23,195 nt of DNA, taken from Chlamydomonas sphaeroides (lineage: Eukaryota; Chlorophyta; Chlorophyceae; Chlamydomonadales; Chlamydomonadaceae). Positions within the stretch are counted from its first letter, which is position 1; each line of letters starts with the position of its first letter. Below, in pieces: positions 22,972-23,195 of the stretch. Below the pieces are notes generated by a model. The model saw only the letters and a list, made by a program, of their open reading frames with translations, was not told where the DNA came from and ran no database searches. The stretch lies in NCBI GenBank assembly GCA_001662425.1, contig BDDC01001588.1, positions 1 to 23,195 of the forward strand, given 5' to 3'. Position numbers and translations under genes: made by a program.

Positions 22972-23195
22972 ACTCACCCGCATCGTCTCCTCGCAGCAGC
23001 GGCGGAAGGGGCCCTGCGGCAGCCATCCATGGGGGAGGGCGGGCGGGTCACAAGGGCGGCCGCGGCTGCCACTCGGGCCCCCACCCACGGGACAGCCCGC
23101 AGCTGCGAGGGCCGCACCCCTCACTCTCCCCCCCACATGTATATGGTATATGTTGATTATTATGAACACACACACACCAGGCCGCCACAGCCGCC
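22972..23195 (-). repeat. Inverted repeat, right arm, reaching the window edge
   Basis: This is the reverse complement of 19833-20062. Similarity fades a few bases beyond the exon 40 donor toward 22955, so the inner breakpoint is near there. The outer end is cut by the window at 23195, so the full length is unknown. Confidence 0.95.
22978..23013 (-). pseudogene. Duplicated copy of ATM exon 40
   Basis: On the minus strand this encodes the same 12 residues as exon 40 (GPFRRCCEETMR), with the ccgcag acceptor and gtgagt donor intact. No exon 41 sequence follows, because the similarity ends in the intron. It is therefore an isolated exon copy, or the edge of a larger inverted duplication or misassembly. 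Confidence 0.85.

Overview
This is a nuclear genomic window from a green alga, most likely a volvocine or chlamydomonadalean species. The clues are very high GC with G/C-ending codons, long Ala/Gly runs inside otherwise conserved protein, dense short GT-AG introns with pyrimidine-rich acceptors, and a TGTAA polyadenylation signal after the last stop codon. A 417-base run of N marks it as a draft assembly.

Almost the whole window is one plus-strand gene, from about 511 to 21582. It is an ATM (ataxia telangiectasia mutated, Tel1) PIKK protein kinase. I rebuilt it as 44 exons. Every junction is phase-consistent and the sum is about 3357 residues, if the N gap is coding and exon 1 is right. The C-terminal half aligns block by block with human ATM as I know it: the FAT domain (exons 18-30), the kinase domain with GDRHSGN and HIDLG motifs (exons 31-41), and a FATC tail ending in GWSAWM. 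The N-terminal half (exons 1-17) is a helical, Ala-rich solenoid that I assign by continuity of reading frame and splicing rather than by recognised motifs. Exon 1 and the start codon are the weakest part.

An intron-containing tRNA-Leu(CAG) gene sits on the same strand inside ATM intron 16 (9483-9589). The first 510 bases hold a GGGGCT repeat and no gene I can support. The 1.6 kb after the stop holds the presumed 3'UTR, a polyadenylation signal and then no recognisable gene. The last ~225 bases are an inverted near-identical copy of ATM intron 39 plus exon 40.

The most unusual structural signal is in the introns. At least seven of them, possibly nine, carry a diverged second copy of the adjacent exon edge, 93-125 bp from the real one and often around 105-112 bp. 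In several cases this comes with a recurring 14-bp motif, CCAGGGTTCGTGCC or its complement. This looks like repeated tandem duplication of exon/intron borders during intron growth or gain.
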